Shown: positions 16,893-26,454, numbered from the stretch's first letter. The stretch: DNA of 64,000 nucleotides from Marinifilum sp. D737 (GCF_026672275.1 NZ_JANQCD010000002.1:124001-188000), one strand, 5' to 3'. Numbers and translations are program-made. Notes: generated by a model not told the origin, from the sequence alone.

Positions 16893-18962
16893 TTAGTTAA
16901 AAATTGCATCATCTACACCTTTGTTCACAAGCAATTCTTTAATGGTTAAAGGCATTTCCTGTGGTCCCATTTTGGTAATGGTTTGGAATGGATACTTCAC
17001 ACCATCAACTTCTTTGTAATCCTTGTACAACATGATCATGCTCATACCTTGTTGCTGAGCAACGGTCTTAACTTTTAATCCTGTATTTGCATTAAAGAAA
17101 TCAAATCTTGAATTTCCTTGCGGATCTTTAATTTCAAGCTTATAAGCTTTTTCACCATCAACTTTTTCAGCACCAACTAGCTTCATCTCATAACCTAGCT
17201 TTTCCATAGAAAGTTCAGGGCACATTTGTGCTTGTTGTTTAAACCCTGCCAATTGTGCTTCATTTGCAACCATTTCCTGTCCTTGTGCAACTACTCTACC
17301 GGCAGTTCCATTGTAATACATTGCCTGCATTACCTGTCCATTCATGGTCATTTTCATACAGAATTTCTCATTGTTTTTCTGTGCTGTCTCAACATTAATA
17401 CTCATTGGACCCATTTTCATTTCGCCTTTAATACTGATGTCTTTTACAGCTTCCCACTTATCACGACCTCCAATTGCAGCAACATAATTATCAATTACTG
17501 ATTTGCAAGTCAAACCTTCTGGAATTGCATTAGGATCTTCTTTTACGATATCACCTTTGTAGTCATATTCTTCAACTTCACCATCTGAATCTAATTTCGC
17601 CAATTGCTTTTTGTATTTCTTATCACCAACCACCAGGTAAACCGCATGATTAGGATCTACATACTTTTGAGCCATTGCCTGAATATCTTCCAAGCTAACT
17701 TTATCTAATTTTTCAAGGTAAGTTGCATAATAATCAGCTGGCAAGTTGTAACGCTCAATAGCCATTGCAAATCTGGCAATGGTACCTGGATCTTCAAGAG
17801 ATCTTGCAAAGTCGCCGGCCATAGTTGCTTTGGTCATATTCAAATGATCTTGAGTCAATTTCGCATCTCTGATTCGATTCATTTCAACAACCATTTCCAT
17901 TAATGCACTATCGGTTACTTCAGCTTTTACTTCTGAGCTAGTGTAAAATCCACCAACCAATTTATCTGAATATAATCTGGAACCTGCACCATAGGTATAT
18001 GCTTTATCTTCACGCAAGTTTTTGGTTAATAATCCTGAAAAACCGCGACCTAACATTGCATTCATAACTGATGCCGGAATTACATCTGGATTACCTTTCT
18101 TCAATTCAAATGTGTTGTAGATTCTCACCAAAGACTGAGGAGCAGCATCTTTATTCGCCAATACTACACGCTTGCCTTCCATTTTTACAGGCATTTCATA
18201 AGAATGATTTGGAACATCAGCAGCTTCCCACACTCCAAAATACTTTTTAACCAACTTTTTAGCCTCTTTGGTAGTAATATCACCAACAATTGCCATTAAT
18301 GCCTTATTTGGCTTAAAATAGGCTTCATAGTACTTCTTACAATCTTCTATGGTAATGCTCTTAACCGTTTCTTCAGTCACAACATCTCCGTAAGGATGAT
18401 TTGCCGGATACAATACTTTGCTTCTCATATTACCTGCCATTGACTTAGGATCTGTTTTATTTGCTTCCAAACCTGATAAAGTTTGCTTTACAATTTTATC
18501 AAATTCTTCTTGTGGAAAAGTTGGATTCAACAACACATCTGCCATCAATTCAAGAATTTGTTCCTTATATCTTGACAAACCACCAGCATCCACTCCTGAT
18601 GAAGAAACACCTAATTCAGCACCAATAAAATCGATTTCATCAGCAATTTGCTTTGAAGATCTTGTTGCTGTACCACGATCAAGCAATTGTCCCGTAATCG
18701 ACAAGTAACCAGCTTTATCGCCTTCAACGATAGGATCATTTAACAAAGAGATTGCAAAACCAACTTGAGGTAACTTGTGGTTTTCAACCACTAAAACTTT
18801 CATTCCATTTTTAAGGGTAAAGCTATCGTAATCACCCAACTGTACTTTTGGAGCCGGACCTGCTTTAGGAGCTTTTGTTCGGTCAACCTGAGCACTAGCT
18901 GTAAATACGTAACAAACAACAACAGCAAGTGCTAAAAATCTATATAAGTTTTTCATTTTCAT
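16893..18962 (-). CDS. M16-family peptidase-like subunit, zinc motif missing, with LolA-like C-terminal domain
   Basis: A secreted protein of 689 residues with signal peptide 1-24. Two M16 domains (about 45-215 and 220-450) resemble insulinase-type peptidases. Where active members have H-x-x-E-H (about residues 89-93 here), this one reads I-T-G-Q-L, so it should be catalytically inactive. The C-terminal third (about 480-689) looks like an outer-membrane-lipoprotein-sorting (LolA-like) beta fold. It follows the active M16 gene by about 40 bases. Established M16 systems, such as mitochondrial processing peptidase, pair one active and one inactive subunit, which suggests a heterodimer here (inference). 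Probably periplasmic. Confidence 0.85.
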   Translation of the reverse strand: MKMKNLYRFLALAVVVCYVFTASAQVDRTKAPKAGPAPKVQLGDYDSFTLKNGMKVLVVENHKLPQVGFAISLLNDPIVEGDKAGYLSITGQLLDRGTATRSSKQIADEIDFIGAELGVSSSGVDAGGLSRYKEQILELMADVLLNPTFPQEEFDKIVKQTLSGLEANKTDPKSMAGNMRSKVLYPANHPYGDVVTEETVKSITIEDCKKYYEAYFKPNKALMAIVGDITTKEAKKLVKKYFGVWEAADVPNHSYEMPVKMEGKRVVLANKDAAPQSLVRIYNTFELKKGNPDVIPASVMNAMLGRGFSGLLTKNLREDKAYTYGAGSRLYSDKLVGGFYTSSEVKAEVTDSALMEMVVEMNRIRDAKLTQDHLNMTKATMAGDFARSLEDPGTIARFAMAIERYNLPADYYATYLEKLDKVSLEDIQAMAQKYVDPNHAVYLVVGDKKYKKQLAKLDSDGEVEEYDYKGDIVKEDPNAIPEGLTCKSVIDNYVAAIGGRDKWEAVKDISIKGEMKMGPMSINVETAQKNNEKFCMKMTMNGQVMQAMYYNGTAGRVVAQGQEMVANEAQLAGFKQQAQMCPELSMEKLGYEMKLVGAEKVDGEKAYKLEIKDPQGNSRFDFFNANTGLKVKTVAQQQGMSMIMLYKDYKEVDGVKYPFQTITKMGPQEMPLTIKELLVNKGVDDAIFN

Positions 18963-19002
18963 ATATTTTCTATTCTGGAAATTTCAAATAAGAACTTCTA
19001 TA

Positions 19003-20328
19003 TTATTTCTGCTTTGGCAAGTAATACAAAACAACTCTGTTCTCAGGTACGAAATACTTTTTGGCAACATTTCTAATATCTTCTTTTGTTACGGCAAAGT
19101 ATTTTTCAAGCTCCTTATTTACTCTTTCAGTATCTTTAAAGTAAGTATAAGCAGTAGCAAGGTTTTCTGCACGATCAGCAATCGTTGCATTCGAACTTAC
19201 AAGCTCGTTCTCAATTTTATTTCTTAGTTTCTGAAATTCTCTATCAGAAATTAATTCGTCTCTTACCACAGAAAACTGTTTGTCCATTTCATCCTCTAAA
19301 GCTTTAGGATCTACCCCCATGTTTGGAATACCAAAGGCAAGAGTCAAACCTGGGTCTTCATAAGGCATTGGGAAAGCCATCAACTGAATTGCTTTTTGTT
19401 GGTTATCAACCAATTCTTTGTAAAGGCGAGAACTCTTTCCATCAGTCATCAATTTTGATAACATATCTACAGCATAAAAATCAGGAGTTCCTACTGCTGG
19501 AATATGATATGCTTGAATAACTGCTGGCAATTGAATATTATCAAATACTGTATCTCTTACCTCAGTTGTCTTTTTAGGCTCCACAATATTTGGACGATAA
19601 ATCTCTTTGGTTCCTTTAGGGATTTCAGCGAAATAATCGTTTATTAATTTTTTCGCTTCTGCTTTGTCAAAATCACCACAGATGGTCAATACAGCATTAT
19701 TTGGCACATAAAATTCTTTGTAAAAGTTCATGAAATCCTCATCCTTTGCATTACGGATGTGTTCTTCATCTCCAATTGGAGTCCAACGGTATGGATGCTT
19801 TTCGTAAGCATGAGCCATTGTTTGAGGCAGAATTGTACCATAAGGAGGGTTATCGTATCGCTGCTTCTTCTCCTGAATTACAACTCCTTTTTGAGTTTTA
19901 ATGCCAATTTCTTCAACTTTTGCATGTAACATTCTTTCCGACTCTAACCATAAGCCTAATGCCAATTGGTTTGATGGAAGCATTTCAAAATAATAAGTTC
20001 TGTCTGTAGAAGTATTTGCATTCAACTCACCACCTGCTCTTGACACATACTTGTCGTATTGGTGACGAGGAATGTTCTTGGTTCCTTCAAACATTAGATG
20101 TTCGAAGAAGTGTGCAAAACCAGTAAGTTCAGGACTCTCATTCTTAGAACCAACATGGTACATTACAGAAACTACAATGTTTGGTGTAGTATGATCTTGC
20201 TGCAAAATAACATGCAAGCCATTGTCCAAATCATACTCTTCGAACTCAATTTTTCCATTTTGGGAAAAGCCACTTGCCAGTCCGAATACAACTAGCAGTG
20301 AAAGTAGTAGAAGCTTTTTCATCATCAT
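19003..20328 (-). CDS. M16-family zinc peptidase, catalytic subunit
   Basis: Periplasmic metallopeptidase of about 441 residues from the chosen start. The signal peptide is M-M-M-K-K plus a leucine-rich core ending F-S-Q. The zinc-binding H-F-F-E-H is at about 73-77 in G-F-A-H-F-F-E-H-L-M-F-E-G-T, the canonical M16 motif, with two M16 domains following. An upstream ATG exists 19 codons earlier, but it adds charged residues ahead of a clear signal peptide, so one of the three consecutive ATGs at 20322-20328 is preferred. It is the first gene of a two-gene unit with the inactive subunit. Confidence 0.9.
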   Translation of the reverse strand: MMMKKLLLLSLLVVFGLASGFSQNGKIEFEEYDLDNGLHVILQQDHTTPNIVVSVMYHVGSKNESPELTGFAHFFEHLMFEGTKNIPRHQYDKYVSRAGGELNANTSTDRTYYFEMLPSNQLALGLWLESERMLHAKVEEIGIKTQKGVVIQEKKQRYDNPPYGTILPQTMAHAYEKHPYRWTPIGDEEHIRNAKDEDFMNFYKEFYVPNNAVLTICGDFDKAEAKKLINDYFAEIPKGTKEIYRPNIVEPKKTTEVRDTVFDNIQLPAVIQAYHIPAVGTPDFYAVDMLSKLMTDGKSSRLYKELVDNQQKAIQLMAFPMPYEDPGLTLAFGIPNMGVDPKALEDEMDKQFSVVRDELISDREFQKLRNKIENELVSSNATIADRAENLATAYTYFKDTERVNKELEKYFAVTKEDIRNVAKKYFVPENRVVLYYLPKQK

Positions 20329-20429
20329 TTTATATTGTTTAACATTATTAATTGGATTCAATTCGAATCTAAAACTGCTAAACAATATTAGATGATTATA
20401 TCGCCAATTTCAATTTTTTTGGATAAACT

Positions 20430-20460
20430 CAAATTTAACTCGATAAAACGAGGTATTAAA
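20430..20460 (-). promoter_or_regulatory. Promoter for the M16 peptidase pair
   Basis: On the minus strand TTTA (20457-20460), a 19-base spacer, then TAAATTTG (20430-20437). Exact -7, one mismatch at -33. The leader would be about 98 bases. Confidence 0.5.
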
Positions 20461-20518
20461 CTGTTAAACCTCTCTGACTGAACAAAACAGTTAAAATTTG
20501 TTAATTATACGACATAAA

Positions 20519-20546
20519 AAAGAGGAGCTCCAATGAACTCCTCTTT
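20519..20546 (-). terminator. Terminator of the 2-oxoacid oxidoreductase operon
   Basis: Nine-base arms AAAGAGGAG/CTCCTCTTT with a ten-base loop and a T-run on the minus strand, 32 bases after the last gene. Confidence 0.85.
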
Positions 20547-20577
20547 ACTTATTGTATGTATGTTATGTCTGTTGTAA

Positions 20578-21129
20578 TTACAGCACTTGAACATTTTCAA
20601 CACTATCAATTCCTTTCTGAATTGCTTCAATATTTAATGGAATCAATTTATGATGACGTTCTGGTAAAGATTTTTCCAAACCTTTTTTAACATTTTCAAT
20701 TTTAACAATAGGCTTCACATTTAAAAATCCACCTAAAATAATCATGTTAAAAGTTTTAGGATTCCCCATTTCAGCAGCCAAAGCAGCTCCAGGAATCTTA
20801 AAAATGTTAATATCTTCTCTTTCCGGATGACGAGTAATACCGTTTGGATCATATAGTAAAGTTCCTCCTGGTTTAATATCAGCTTCGAACTTGTCCATTG
20901 ATTGTTGATTAAGAATGATCGCAGTATCAAACTTCTTCAAAACAGGTGAACTAATTCTGTCATCACTTAAGATTACTGTCACGTTAGCAGTACCTCCACG
21001 CATCTCAGGACCATATGATGGCATCCATGATACTTCCTGATCTTGCATAATACCTGAGTAAGCTAAGATTTTACCCATTGAAAGTACACCTTGACCACCA
21101 AATCCTGCAATGATAATTTCTTCTGTCAT
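20578..21129 (-). CDS. 2-oxoacid:ferredoxin oxidoreductase, gamma subunit
   Basis: Gamma subunit of a CoA-dependent 2-oxoacid oxidoreductase. It has 183 residues with the family start I-I-A-G-F-G-G-Q-G-V-L-S-M-G-K (6-20), then W-M-P-S-Y-G-P-E-M-R-G-G-T-A near 36-49. The gamma domain helps build the CoA pocket. It is the last gene of a delta-alpha-beta-gamma operon. The four-gene layout is used by 2-ketoisovalerate (VOR) and 2-oxoglutarate (KOR) enzymes, and sequence by eye does not separate them. Confidence 0.92.
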   Translation of the reverse strand: MTEEIIIAGFGGQGVLSMGKILAYSGIMQDQEVSWMPSYGPEMRGGTANVTVILSDDRISSPVLKKFDTAIILNQQSMDKFEADIKPGGTLLYDPNGITRHPEREDINIFKIPGAALAAEMGNPKTFNMIILGGFLNVKPIVKIENVKKGLEKSLPERHHKLIPLNIEAIQKGIDSVENVQVL

Positions 21130-21163
21130 TTTTTTACAGTTTTTATTGATTTAAAATGGAGTT

Positions 21164-21937
21164 CTATTCATCTTTTAATGTACCCAATGGATAGTAAGGG
21201 AACATATTTTCTTTCATCCACTCGTTTGATTGAGTTGGAGACAATTTCCAACCTGAAGAACAAGTTCCTACAATTTCGATGAAAGAAAGACCTTTTTTCT
21301 CTCTAGTATTTTCAAATCCTTTACGAATAGCTTTTTTCAACTTTCTTACTGCACCTGCAGTTTCAGCTGATTGACGAGTTACAAAGCGTGTACCAGGTAA
21401 CAAGCTAACTATTTCACTCATTTTCATTGGAAAACCTGTTGTCGCACAATCACGTCCGTAAGGAGATGTTGCAGTTACCTGACCTTCCAAAGTTGTTGGT
21501 GCCATTTGGCCTCCTGTCATACCGTAAATAGCATTATTTACGAATACAACTACAATATTTTCTCCACGATTACAAGCATGCATGATCTCAGCACATCCAA
21601 TAGATGCCAAATCACCATCACCTTGATAAGTGAATACATATTTGTCTGGCATTAAACGAGAAGTAGCTGTAGCTAGTGCAGGAGCACGACCGTGAGCTGC
21701 TTGTTGCCAGTCAATATCCAAATAATTATAGGCTAATACAGAACAACCTACTGGTGAAACACCAATTGTTTTATCCTGAATATCCATTTCTTCGATAACC
21801 TCAGCAATTACCTTATGAATTACACCATGTGTACAACCTGGGCAATAGTGCATTTCGTTATCTAAAAGAACATCGGTTTTCTTGTAAACCAAGTTCTCTT
21901 CGCTAATAATATTATTGATTTCAGTTGTTGCTGTCAT
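21164..21937 (-). CDS. 2-oxoacid:ferredoxin oxidoreductase, beta (TPP-binding) subunit
   Basis: Binds thiamine pyrophosphate and carries the catalytic centre. It has 257 residues. Typical features are C-P-G-C-T-H-G near 33-39, the Mg-TPP motif beginning G-D-G-D-L-A-S-I-G (about 106) and ending with N-N-A-I-Y-G-M-T-G-G-Q (about 134-144), and an E-x-x-x-x-C-N-R-G segment between. The two cysteines near the N-terminus suit cluster ligation in this class. The gene begins 3 bases after the alpha-subunit stop. Confidence 0.94.
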   Translation of the reverse strand: MTATTEINNIISEENLVYKKTDVLLDNEMHYCPGCTHGVIHKVIAEVIEEMDIQDKTIGVSPVGCSVLAYNYLDIDWQQAAHGRAPALATATSRLMPDKYVFTYQGDGDLASIGCAEIMHACNRGENIVVVFVNNAIYGMTGGQMAPTTLEGQVTATSPYGRDCATTGFPMKMSEIVSLLPGTRFVTRQSAETAGAVRKLKKAIRKGFENTREKKGLSFIEIVGTCSSGWKLSPTQSNEWMKENMFPYYPLGTLKDE

Positions 21938-21940
21938 AAC

Positions 21941-23026
21941 TTATTTTCCTAAAATTTTTTCTTCCAATGCTTCCACAACCTCTTCTGGTGTTGGAATAAT
22001 TCCACCATAGCGTCCGAAGTGTTCTACTGGAACTTTACCTTCAACTGCTAGTCTAACATCTTCTACCATTTGACCAGCACTCATTTCTACAGATAGGATA
22101 CCCTTAACCTGTCCCAACATTTCTTGAATTTGTATTGTTGGATAAGGGAATAGAGTTATTGGACGTAACAAACCAACTTTAATACCTTTCTCTCTTGCAA
22201 GCTCAACTGATTTCTGGCAAATTCTTGCACTTGAACCATAAGCTACGAATAAGTAATCTGCATCGTCACAAGCAATTTTTTCGAAACGAACATCGTTCTC
22301 TTCCATTGCTCTGTATTTAGCTTGAAGTTTGTGATTGAATACTTCTTGCTTTGCAGAATCCAAATCCAAAGAAGTTGAAATATTACGTTCGCTACCAGCT
22401 TTTTTACCGTTAGTTGCCCATGATCCTGAAATCTTTTCAATTTCCTCATCAGTCCAACGTGGTTTGTAATCAGACAATTCTACTTTTTCCATCATCTGAC
22501 CGATAACACCATCAGATAGAATCATTGCTGGATTTAAGTATTTAAATGAAAGCTCAAACCCAAGGTCTACAAAATCGTTCATTTCCTGAACTGATGCTGG
22601 TGCCAAAACGATCAATTTATAGTCACCATGACCACCACCTTTTACTGCCTGGAAATAATCCGACTGAGCAGGCTGAATAGTTCCCAAACCTGGGCCTCCT
22701 CGTACAATATTTACAATTAATGCAGGAAGTTCAGCACCTGCCAAATAAGTAATACCTTCTGCTTTCAAACTAATCCCTGGACTAGATGAAGAAGTCATTA
22801 CTTTCTTACCGCAAGAAGCACCACCATAAACCATATTAATAGCAGCAACCTCACTCTCAGCTTGTAGAACCACCATACCAGTTTCATCTTCTGGTTTGCG
22901 GATCATTAGGGTCTCCATAATTTCGGATTGAGGAGTAATTGGATATCCGAAATATCCATCGCACCCACAGCGAATCGCTGCTTCCGCAATTACCTCATTT
23001 CCTTTCATTAAACGAACGTCTCCCAT
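21941..23026 (-). CDS. vorB: 2-oxoacid:ferredoxin oxidoreductase, alpha subunit (VorB-like)
   Basis: Pyrimidine-binding subunit of the oxidoreductase. It has 361 residues, with G-N-E-V-I-A-E-A-A-I-R-C-G-C at about 9-22, then G-Y-P-I-T-P-Q-S-E-I, the signature of the alpha chain in VOR/KOR enzymes. V-L-Q-A-E-S-E-V-A-A-I supplies the conserved catalytic Glu, and S-S-S-P-G-I-S-L-K follows. Databases usually label this branch VorB (3-methyl-2-oxobutanoate). The partner aminotransferase upstream fits amino-acid-derived 2-oxoacids. Reaction: 2-oxoacid + CoA + oxidised ferredoxin to acyl-CoA + CO2 + reduced ferredoxin. Confidence 0.92.
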   Translation of the reverse strand: MGDVRLMKGNEVIAEAAIRCGCDGYFGYPITPQSEIMETLMIRKPEDETGMVVLQAESEVAAINMVYGGASCGKKVMTSSSSPGISLKAEGITYLAGAELPALIVNIVRGGPGLGTIQPAQSDYFQAVKGGGHGDYKLIVLAPASVQEMNDFVDLGFELSFKYLNPAMILSDGVIGQMMEKVELSDYKPRWTDEEIEKISGSWATNGKKAGSERNISTSLDLDSAKQEVFNHKLQAKYRAMEENDVRFEKIACDDADYLFVAYGSSARICQKSVELAREKGIKVGLLRPITLFPYPTIQIQEMLGQVKGILSVEMSAGQMVEDVRLAVEGKVPVEHFGRYGGIIPTPEEVVEALEEKILGK

Positions 23027-23078
23027 TACGAATATTTTTTATAAATTTTTCAGATTTTAGTAATAAGTACTTATTGTA

Positions 23079-23306
23079 CTAGCTAGCCTTGGCTCTGTAA
23101 ACTGTAATTACAGTATCAGGACAAACCAAGCCACAGCTTGAACAACCAATACAAGCATCTGGATTGGCCATATGAGCATAATGATAACCTTTACCATTTA
23201 CTCCTCTTGCCAGTTCGATAACCGCTGTAGGACAAGACACTACACAAAGTCCACATCCTTTACATTTTTCGGTATCAACTACAATAGCACCTTTAAATTT
23301 TGCCAT
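23079..23306 (-). CDS. 2-oxoacid:ferredoxin oxidoreductase, delta (2x[4Fe-4S]) subunit
   Basis: A ferredoxin-like subunit of 75 residues, first in the operon. Two cluster motifs are C-K-G-C-G-L-C-V-V-S-C-P (about 14-25) and C-I-G-C-S-S-C-G-L-V-C-P (about 52-63). Spacing between the clusters is longer than in the free ferredoxin at 8838, as expected for an enzyme subunit. It hands electrons from the TPP site to external ferredoxin. Confidence 0.93.
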   Translation of the reverse strand: MAKFKGAIVVDTEKCKGCGLCVVSCPTAVIELARGVNGKGYHYAHMANPDACIGCSSCGLVCPDTVITVYRAKAS

Positions 23307-23496
23307 AGCATTTATAATTAAAAATTAAATGTTTTTACACTCTAAAGGTAACAAATTAAAAGCAATATTAATGATTCAGCTTTCAATTTATCATCTCATT
23401 AAATCAACTGAATTTCAATTCCTTACACCTAAACACCAGAATTTACAATCAGTCTAAATAATATAATCCATTAAGGATTAAAACATTATATCTTTT

Positions 23497-24828
23497 TTAG
23501 CTTAATTTACTTTCAAATTGATGATGTTTTTCAAACTCTTTTAATCTGAATTCAAGATCCTTGAATTGATCACGAGAAATTTGAGAAACACATGCTCTTA
23601 GTCCTTCTTTCAAGCTACCAGTTTCGTTCAAACAAATTGCTGAAATTCCATAATACAATAACTCTTTATTCAACTCAGCACCTGTCATACCAGGATATGA
23701 AACCGTAAAATAAAATCCGTCAGCAAGCGGTACATTCACATCCGTATCATAAACCAGCTCGAAACCATTTTCGAGAAACATCTTTTTCATGATCTGAGCT
23801 CTTTCACCATACTCTTTCACATCATTGATAAAATCAAAACTTCCTTCATTCGCAGCCTTCAACATCGCACACAAAGCATATTGTGCCGAGTGTGAAGTAC
23901 CCGATGATAAAGTATAAATAATTCTATAGATGATTGTATATCCTAATTCACCAGTTCCACCAAATCTTTTCTCAAGGTTTTCGAACTTGCGACTATACAG
24001 TTTATCTGAAATACAAAGCAAACCAATACGTTGACCAGCATAGCTAAAGGCTTTTGAACTCGAAATCATCAACACATAGTTATCTGTATAATTTGCAACA
24101 CTTGGTTGGTAAGGTGCAACACCTGGTTTACCTAAATCCGAACGGAAATCCATAGCAAAATATGCCAGGTCTTCCATCACGATCGTATCATATTTATTGG
24201 CTAGTTCACCAATAATTTTAAGTTCTTCTTCATTAAAGCAAATCCATGCCGGATTGTTAGGGTTTGAATAAATCATTCCAGCGATATTACCTTTCGAAAG
24301 AAATTCTTCTAATTTTTCTCTTATCTTTTCTCCTCTGTAATTGTAAACATCGAATGATTCATATTTCTGTCCCATTACCTCCAACTGTGTTTTCTGTACA
24401 GGAAAACCTGGATCGATAAACAATATGGTATCTTTTTTAGGATCACAATTTCCTATAGCCATAAAAGCTGCATATCCACCCTGCATTGAACCAACAGTTG
24501 GAACAATACCATCAGCTTTGACATCGATATTCATGAAATTCTTTACGAAACGAGAACCTTCTTCTTTTAAAGCTTTAACACCTTCTAACATTGGATATGC
24601 CGAAGCAGCTCCTTCCTCTAAAGCTTTTTTCTCTGCTTCAATCCCCACTTTTGCAGGTTTTAATCCAGGAACTCCCATCTCCATTCTAATGAACTTCTCT
24701 CCACTTTCCTCCTGAATTAAATTTACAACACGAACAATATCACGAATTGTTGCATCAGCCATATCACTAATTCCGCAATACGCTAATTGTTTATCAACAA
24801 CTTCTTTATTTATGGGGGTGTTTTTCAT
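23497..24828 (-). CDS. Pyridoxal-phosphate aminotransferase, class I/II
   Basis: Cytosolic aminotransferase of 443 residues. It shows the fold-type I landmarks: N-P-N-N-P near 189-193, E-D-L-A-Y-F at 219-224 (Asp for the PLP ring nitrogen), S-S-S-K-A-F with the PLP lysine at about 259, and G-Q-R-I-G just after (Arg for phosphate). The N-terminus is longer than in aspartate aminotransferase, with a C-G-I-S-D-M-A-D segment. It lies directly upstream of the 2-oxoacid oxidoreductase operon in the same direction. That placement suggests it supplies the oxoacid by deaminating an amino acid, but specificity is not readable. Confidence 0.85.
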   Translation of the reverse strand: MKNTPINKEVVDKQLAYCGISDMADATIRDIVRVVNLIQEESGEKFIRMEMGVPGLKPAKVGIEAEKKALEEGAASAYPMLEGVKALKEEGSRFVKNFMNIDVKADGIVPTVGSMQGGYAAFMAIGNCDPKKDTILFIDPGFPVQKTQLEVMGQKYESFDVYNYRGEKIREKLEEFLSKGNIAGMIYSNPNNPAWICFNEEELKIIGELANKYDTIVMEDLAYFAMDFRSDLGKPGVAPYQPSVANYTDNYVLMISSSKAFSYAGQRIGLLCISDKLYSRKFENLEKRFGGTGELGYTIIYRIIYTLSSGTSHSAQYALCAMLKAANEGSFDFINDVKEYGERAQIMKKMFLENGFELVYDTDVNVPLADGFYFTVSYPGMTGAELNKELLYYGISAICLNETGSLKEGLRACVSQISRDQFKDLEFRLKEFEKHHQFESKLS

Positions 24829-25061
24829 CTCACTTTATTTTTGTGGTAAAGGTTAATAGCTGGTGAGATTTTTCGCTTTTCCATCTCAAAATCTTTCAAT
24901 GCTTAAGCATCACTATTACTCACCTTACTAATTTTATGCAATTTTACGAATTTTAATAACAAATTAAAACATCAAACTCTTATTTGATTGCAATCTAAAC
25001 AAAGTAATCGTTTTAAATGTTTCAATTCGTCACATTAAAGCTTCATTATCTTACAAATTAA

Positions 25062-25092
25062 AAGAGGCTGATCGGAATACCGTCAGCCTCTT
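25062..25092 (-). terminator. Terminator of the flavodoxin gene
   Basis: Ten-base arms AAGAGGCTGA/TCAGCCTCTT with an eleven-base loop, 25 bases past the flavodoxin stop. Confidence 0.82.
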
Positions 25093-25116
25093 ATATTTTT
25101 TATACTCGATAAAATA

Positions 25117-25638
25117 TTATTCAAATTCAGGAAGAATAACTTCTAACCATTTCTCTACCCTTTCTTCGGTAAGGTCTGACTCAAAGTCTTCATCCAATGG
25201 CAGGCCAACAAATTTGCCATCAACAAATGCTCTTGATTCGTTAAACTCATAGCCATCGTCACTAACCTGACCAATCATTTCGGCTCCTGTAGGTTTAATT
25301 GCTTCTGCCAAATCTCCCATTGAATCAACAAAGAAATCTGCGTAAGCAATATGATCTCCTAAACCAAAGAGAGCAATTTTTTTACCTTTTAGATCTAGAC
25401 CATTCAATTTTGGTAAAAAATCGTCCCAATCATTTCCCGAATTATCAGATGACCAGGTATGTTTTCCAAGAGTTGAAATTCCCATGATGATATTTGAATA
25501 CTCAGTCAATTTTTCAGCGTCGGTTTCTTTAACCAAATGAACTTCAACTTTTTTAGTAGTTATCTTCTCAGCTACAATTTTAGCGACCTTATCCACATTT
25601 CCGCCTTCAGGTCCGTAAAACAATCCAATCTTACTCAT
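25117..25638 (-). CDS. fldA: Flavodoxin
   Basis: A soluble FMN electron carrier of 173 residues, typical of long-chain flavodoxins. The N-terminal phosphate loop reads Y-G-P-E-G-G-N-V-D-K (9-18), a variant of the usual T-x-T-G-x-T pattern with Pro-Glu-Gly. W-S-S-D-N-S-G-N-D-W-D-D-F near 63-75 supplies an FMN-stacking aromatic, and G-L-G-D-H-I-A-Y-A-D follows at about 91-100. It probably replaces ferredoxin under iron limitation and can serve the neighbouring oxidoreductase. It has a complete promoter of its own. Confidence 0.93.
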   Translation of the reverse strand: MSKIGLFYGPEGGNVDKVAKIVAEKITTKKVEVHLVKETDAEKLTEYSNIIMGISTLGKHTWSSDNSGNDWDDFLPKLNGLDLKGKKIALFGLGDHIAYADFFVDSMGDLAEAIKPTGAEMIGQVSDDGYEFNESRAFVDGKFVGLPLDEDFESDLTEERVEKWLEVILPEFE

Positions 25639-25678
25639 AGGACAATATTTTATGTTAGTGTGTTTCTTGTTTCTTCTA

Positions 25679-25708
25679 CAAAGTTAAAACTATTTGGCAC
25701 TTTTCAAA
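25679..25708 (-). promoter_or_regulatory. Consensus promoter for flavodoxin
   Basis: On the minus strand TTTG (25705-25708), an 18-base spacer, then TAACTTTG (25679-25686). It overlaps the last codons of the upstream membrane-protein gene. The leader is about 35 bases. Confidence 0.72.
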
Positions 25709-26382
25709 CTCGCAATAGCAAGCAATACGCCTAATACAATACCTAAAACCGCTGCAAATAAAACCTGGAAATCTGGTGGCAACAAAAAGGTAATTGTATG
25801 GGCTGGAATCCAGAAAAATGGAATTGTCTTTTTAAATACAAAGTTCCATTGAACATCCCAGTTTAAATTCACAAAAATATTTGAAAACTTTATTGGACGT
25901 AGTAATCCTACGACAGTACCTCCATTATCAACAATGTGAGTATCGGTAATCTTATGCAGGGTCATCATAACTGGTGCATAAATAAGGTTCATAAAAGCAC
26001 TTATACAGAAAGCCACCAATAGTTTTGTTACTGTAAAAGGCTGTTTCATTGCCTCAATAGCACCTTCAACTCCAAGGTATGATAAAAAGATCGGAGTACC
26101 GGTTGCAAAAATTACAAATGCCAGCTTAATGGTTAAACCTAAGAATCCCCAAACGATAGCACGAGGAATTATACCAAAACCTTTTTGATAGTAATTCCCT
26201 GTTCGAATACGCAAGCCGATTACCTCACCGATGGTTGCTAAAATGGCAAACTTGATGAAACTGGTTATCATACCATGTTCCTTATTAAAATCGATATAAA
26301 AATCGAAAACAGTTTGAGATACAAAAAATGGCAAGAACAACAATACGAATCCCAACCAAAAGATAATATCCTGCTTTTTCAT
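25690..26382 (-). CDS. Small polytopic membrane protein, possibly Mpv17/PMP22-like
   Basis: About 230 residues with four to five hydrophobic segments (about 5-27, 45-65, 85-110, 130-150, 200-228). The C-terminal stretch N-W-D-V-Q-W-N-F-V, then I-P-F-F-W-I-P and a final long helix recalls the W-P-x-x-Q-x-x-N-F pattern of eukaryotic Mpv17/PMP22 proteins, but the match is by eye and weak. The ATG at 26380-26382 is chosen over one 15 codons earlier because the shorter form starts with a clean membrane segment. Function unknown. It lies between acyl-CoA synthetase and flavodoxin genes. Confidence 0.6.
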   Translation of the reverse strand: MKKQDIIFWLGFVLLFLPFFVSQTVFDFYIDFNKEHGMITSFIKFAILATIGEVIGLRIRTGNYYQKGFGIIPRAIVWGFLGLTIKLAFVIFATGTPIFLSYLGVEGAIEAMKQPFTVTKLLVAFCISAFMNLIYAPVMMTLHKITDTHIVDNGGTVVGLLRPIKFSNIFVNLNWDVQWNFVFKKTIPFFWIPAHTITFLLPPDFQVLFAAVLGIVLGVLLAIASLKSAK

Positions 26383-26454
26383 TATTTTATATTTAGATGT
26401 TATTTGTTTTTTGAACACAAATAGCATGAGAATTCTCCCATGCTATTGTATTTA

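Noticed and set aside
26421-26446. Hairpin with ATAGCATG arms as a terminator
   Set aside because: Eight-base stem but no T-run on either strand. It may only be a leader hairpin.
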